Source: Anaeromyxobacter sp. PSR-1 (GTDB lineage: Bacteria; Myxococcota; Myxococcia; Myxococcales; Anaeromyxobacteraceae). From it: DNA of 37,302 nucleotides. A program made the position numbers and the translations under genes. This document shows, in pieces, positions 32,439-37,302 of the stretch (positions within the stretch are counted from its first letter, which is position 1; each line of letters begins with the position of its first letter). Where the stretch lies: positions 1 through 37,302 of the forward strand of contig NZ_BAZG01000027.1 in NCBI RefSeq assembly GCF_000964525.1, in the 5' to 3' direction. A model generated the notes under the pieces. The model saw only the letters and a program-made list of their open reading frames with translations, ran no database searches and was not told where the DNA came from.

Positions 32439-33380
32439 TCACCGGCCCGCCAGCAGCCGGGCGAGGGCCGAGGTGATCGGCTGTCCGGTCCGCTCCTCCA
32501 CGAACCCCCACTGTCCGCTCGGGTTCAGCTCGAGGAACGCCCAGGAACCGTCGTCGCGGCGCCGGAAGTCGGCCGCGGCGTACAGGAGGCCCAGGTCGGC
32601 GACCAGTCGCCGCAGCCCGGCCGCGATCGCGTCGGGCAGCTCGCAGGCCGCGACGCGGCAGAGGTGGGTCACCGGCCGGAAGTCGTCCGGTGAGACCGTG
32701 TCGCGCGCGTCGAGGTCGGCCGCGAAGAGCGCGTCGCCGACCACCGTCACCCGCACGTCCACCCCCGGCACGCGCTCCTGGAAGATGACCGGCGCGAGCG
32801 GCAGCGAGGCGAGCCGCGCCAGGTCGTCGCGGCCCACGCGGCGGGTCGGCCGCCACAGCGCCGCGCTCCCCGCGGCGAGGACCTTGTGGACGGCGCCGTC
32901 CGGACCGCACGCATCGAGGAAGGCACGCGCGGCGTCCGGGTCGCTCGTGACGAGCGTGCGCGGCACCGGCAGCCCGGCGCGCTCGGCGGCGGCGAGCTGG
33001 TGCGGCTTGTGCGCGGCGGCCGCGTCGCGCCAGGGATCGTTGACGAAGCGCGCGCCGCGCAGCGAGGCCACGAGGCCCATCACCGCCTCGCCGGTCTGCC
33101 GGGTGGCGAACGCGGCGTCCTCCGGGCGGAGGCCGGGCGCGGCGGCGTGTGGCTGGGGCCGCCTCCACCAGACCGCGGTGACCCGCGCCGCGTCGATGGG
33201 CGGGCGTCCTTCGAGCCGGAGCTCCCGCGCGCCACCGCCCGCGCCGTAACCGAGCACCACCCTTCCCCGGCGCGGCAGGTCCGAGAGGTCGAGCACGGTC
33301 GCTTCCGCGCCGAGCGCCTCGAGGGCGCGGAGCACGAGCGGCGCGTGCTCGTCGCCGGCGTGGGTGATGGCGAGGATCAC
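32439..33380 (-). CDS. MvdC/MvdD-type ATP-grasp peptide ligase (graspetide maturase family)
   Basis: 313-residue ATP-grasp enzyme. The N-terminal pre-ATP-grasp domain (about 1-125) has the maturase pattern: ILAITHAGDEHAPLVLRALE, DLSDLP, ARVTAVWWRRPQP and VASLRGARFVNDPW. The ATP-grasp core has KPHQLAAAERAGLPVPRTLVTSDP, the ATP lysine in VHKVLAAGS, FQERVPGVDVRVTVVGD, and the metal-binding C-terminal strands LYAAADFRRRDD and FLELNPSGQWGFVE. Microviridin-type enzymes of this family make omega-ester or omega-amide crosslinks between Thr/Ser/Lys and Asp/Glu side chains of a precursor peptide. GTG start at 33380 with no good ribosome site; a strong hairpin separates it from the small upstream gene, its likely substrate. 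Confidence 0.83.
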   Translation of the reverse strand: MILAITHAGDEHAPLVLRALEALGAEATVLDLSDLPRRGRVVLGYGAGGGARELRLEGRPPIDAARVTAVWWRRPQPHAAAPGLRPEDAAFATRQTGEAVMGLVASLRGARFVNDPWRDAAAAHKPHQLAAAERAGLPVPRTLVTSDPDAARAFLDACGPDGAVHKVLAAGSAALWRPTRRVGRDDLARLASLPLAPVIFQERVPGVDVRVTVVGDALFAADLDARDTVSPDDFRPVTHLCRVAACELPDAIAAGLRRLVADLGLLYAAADFRRRDDGSWAFLELNPSGQWGFVEERTGQPITSALARLLAGR

Positions 33381-33388
33381 GGGAAGGA

Positions 33389-33417
33389 GCCGGCGCGCCG
33401 GGATGGCGCGCGCCGGC
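33389..33417 (-). other. Hairpin between candidate precursor and ATP-grasp ligase genes
   Basis: Arms GCCGGCGCGCC (33389-33399) and GGCGCGCGCCGGC (33405-33417) pair over 11 base pairs with a 2-base bulge and a 5-base loop. They fill most of the 46-base gap between the small gene and the ligase gene. In RiPP operons such hairpins often damp expression of the downstream enzyme relative to the precursor (known pattern; inference here). Confidence 0.6.
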
Positions 33418-33426
33418 GATGCGCCA

Positions 33427-33747
33427 CTAGATGGCGGTCTTCTCCGGCACCGCCGCGGGCGCAGCCTGCGCCGCCTCGGCCTGGAGCGTCGTGTACCAGC
33501 GCTCCACCGCCTGCATGTGCTGGATGCTGCTCTCGCTCAGGAAGCTCTCGCGGTGCGCGCGCTGCAGCAGGTCGAGCAGCTTGGAGAGCGTCGCCACCAG
33601 CTCGGCGGCGGTCGCCTGGCGCTTCGCGGCGAGCTCGGGGCTGACGCTCTCGAGGCCGAACGGGCGGGAGGTCGCGAGTTCGACGGCGGTCACCGCGGGA
33701 CGATCCTTCTCCTCGATTGTGACCATCAGATCCGGATTCTTGGGCAT
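33427..33747 (-). CDS. Candidate RiPP precursor (106 residues) for the ATP-grasp ligase
   Basis: 106-residue protein with a strong ribosome site (AGGAGACGAC-ATG), 74 bases after the kinase gene and 46 before the ligase gene. The N-terminal third is polar and acidic (IEEKDRPAVTAVELATSRPFGLESVS). Residues 37-80 form a probable amphipathic helix. The C-terminal tail is Ala/Pro/Glu-rich and ends VPEKTAI. It has no signal peptide or known domain. Possible crosslink donors in the tail are Thr86, Thr87, Lys103 and Thr104, with Glu91 and Glu102 as acceptors. The TTLQAE stretch only faintly resembles the TTxxxxEE core of plesiocin, and no TxKxPSD microviridin core exists. Precursor identity rests on neighbourhood, size and ribosome site. 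It could instead be an unrelated small helical protein. Confidence 0.55.
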   Translation of the reverse strand: MPKNPDLMVTIEEKDRPAVTAVELATSRPFGLESVSPELAAKRQATAAELVATLSKLLDLLQRAHRESFLSESSIQHMQAVERWYTTLQAEAAQAAPAAVPEKTAI

Positions 33748-33821
33748 GTCGTCTCCTATTTCAGATGGAATTGCAGCGAGCCGATGCTACTTCACGGGCG
33801 GACACACGCCGTGGCGCACAC

Positions 33822-36740
<2,919 letters not shown>

Positions 36741-36798
36741 GGGAGGCCTCGGGCTCAGCCCCGGGTTCTACCAGATGCCCGGACAGGACGTCGCGTGG

Positions 36799-36820
36799 GG
36801 GCCCGGCCGGGAGCGGGCCC
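36799..36820 (-). terminator. GC-rich hairpin after the kelch-repeat gene
   Basis: GGGCCCG, 8-base loop, CGGGCCC, 26 bases after the kelch gene stop and ahead of the kinase gene on the same strand. No T-tract. Confidence 0.35.
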
Positions 36821-36846
36821 GGGAGGCGGCGGTATCGCCCGGCCGC

Positions 36847-37302
36847 CTACTCGTAGACCTCCGCCTGCCGGAGCGCGGCGTGGCCGTCCTCGCCCCCGAC
36901 CACGAGCACGCGTCCGTCGGGCAGCGGCGTGGCGGTGTGCAGGGCGCGCGCCGCGCCGAGTCGGGCCGGCCCCGGGGTGAACGCCCGCGTCGCCGGGTCC
37001 CACAGCTCCACCGTGTCGAGCCGCGTGCCGTCGGCGTCGGTGCCGCCCGCCACCAGCACCCGCCCGTCGGCGAGCAGCGTGGCGGTGTGGTCCGCCCGCG
37101 GGGTCGTAAGCGCGCCGGCCGGCGTGAACGCGCCGGTGTCCGGGTCCCACAGCTCCGCCTCGGCCACGTAGGTCCACGCCGCGTCGAGCCCGCCCACCAC
37201 CAGCACGCGCCCGTCGCCGAGCCGCACCGCCGCGTGGCCGCCGCGGGGGTGCGCCAGCGACCCGGTGTACGCGAACGCCTCGGTGGCCGGGTCGAACAGC
37301 TC
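36847..37302 (-). CDS. Kelch-repeat (galactose-oxidase-type beta-propeller) protein, partial
   Basis: C-terminal 151 residues of a protein that continues beyond the right edge of the window (the frame is open to 37302). Three copies of a blade-sized repeat of about 47-50 residues are seen. Each has xELWDPxTxAFTPxG, a short Arg-His segment (RADHTATLL, RALHTATPL, RGGHAAVRL) and DGRVLVVGG, the kelch signature. It ends QAEVYE. Myxobacteria carry many secreted proteins of this type. Signal peptide and full size cannot be seen. Function unknown; a ligand- or carbohydrate-binding extracellular role is usual. Confidence 0.85.
   Translation of the reverse strand, partial: ELFDPATEAFAYTGSLAHPRGGHAAVRLGDGRVLVVGGLDAAWTYVAEAELWDPDTGAFTPAGALTTPRADHTATLLADGRVLVAGGTDADGTRLDTVELWDPATRAFTPGPARLGAARALHTATPLPDGRVLVVGGEDGHAALRQAEVYE

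Overview
The window is very GC-rich, bacterial, gene-dense chromosomal DNA. The mix of genes points to a deltaproteobacterial myxobacterium, most likely Anaeromyxobacter or a close relative (inference, not a database match). The pointers are a respiratory flavoprotein with a separate seven-haem cytochrome c, System II cytochrome c maturation, a large eukaryotic-type Ser/Thr kinase with a repeat-rich C-terminus, an ECF-type sigma factor and several GTG/TTG starts. No rRNA, tRNA or CRISPR array was seen.

Layout. 0.1-2.4 kb: kbl-tdh, threonine to glycine plus acetyl-CoA. 2.9-6.4 kb: a probable anaerobic respiratory operon (Tat flavoprotein reductase, seven-haem cytochrome c, outer-membrane porin-like protein), then a PAP2 phosphatase. 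7.4-12.4 kb (minus strand): a C4-dicarboxylate uptake module made of a sensor kinase with a periplasmic binding-protein domain, a sigma54 activator, dctA, and an unreported-looking 33-codon gene. dctA has a clear -24/-12 promoter and a tandem palindromic operator upstream. 12.9-16.6 kb (minus): lipoprotein, ResB and CcsA for cytochrome c maturation, which supplies haem ligation for the cytochrome at 4.5 kb. 16.9-25.8 kb: housekeeping and stress genes (CDF transporter, methyltransferase, DAHP synthase, alanine dehydrogenase, DksA/TraR-type zinc-finger protein, glyoxalase I, RF3, GNAT, a DRG-like TGS GTPase). 26-29 kb: a hairpin-repeat array, an HNH endonuclease gene carrying three evenly spaced palindromes, and a two-gene split RdgC. 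29-31.5 kb: metallophosphoesterase, an unusual GreB-like factor, an aldo/keto reductase. 31.8-36.7 kb (minus): kinase, small peptide gene, MvdC/MvdD-type ATP-grasp ligase and ECF sigma factor in one direction. The right edge cuts a kelch-repeat protein.

The best candidate for an undescribed system is the 31.8-36.7 kb cluster. It looks like a graspetide-type (omega-ester/amide) RiPP locus whose 106-residue candidate precursor fits no core motif I recognise. It is associated with a signalling kinase and a sigma factor instead of the usual transporter and acetyltransferase.

A family of short hairpin repeats recurs between genes (19.9, 22.1-22.4, 26.0-26.3, 28.9, 29.8 and 31.5 kb). Paired base changes in their stems show that the fold, not just the sequence, is maintained.
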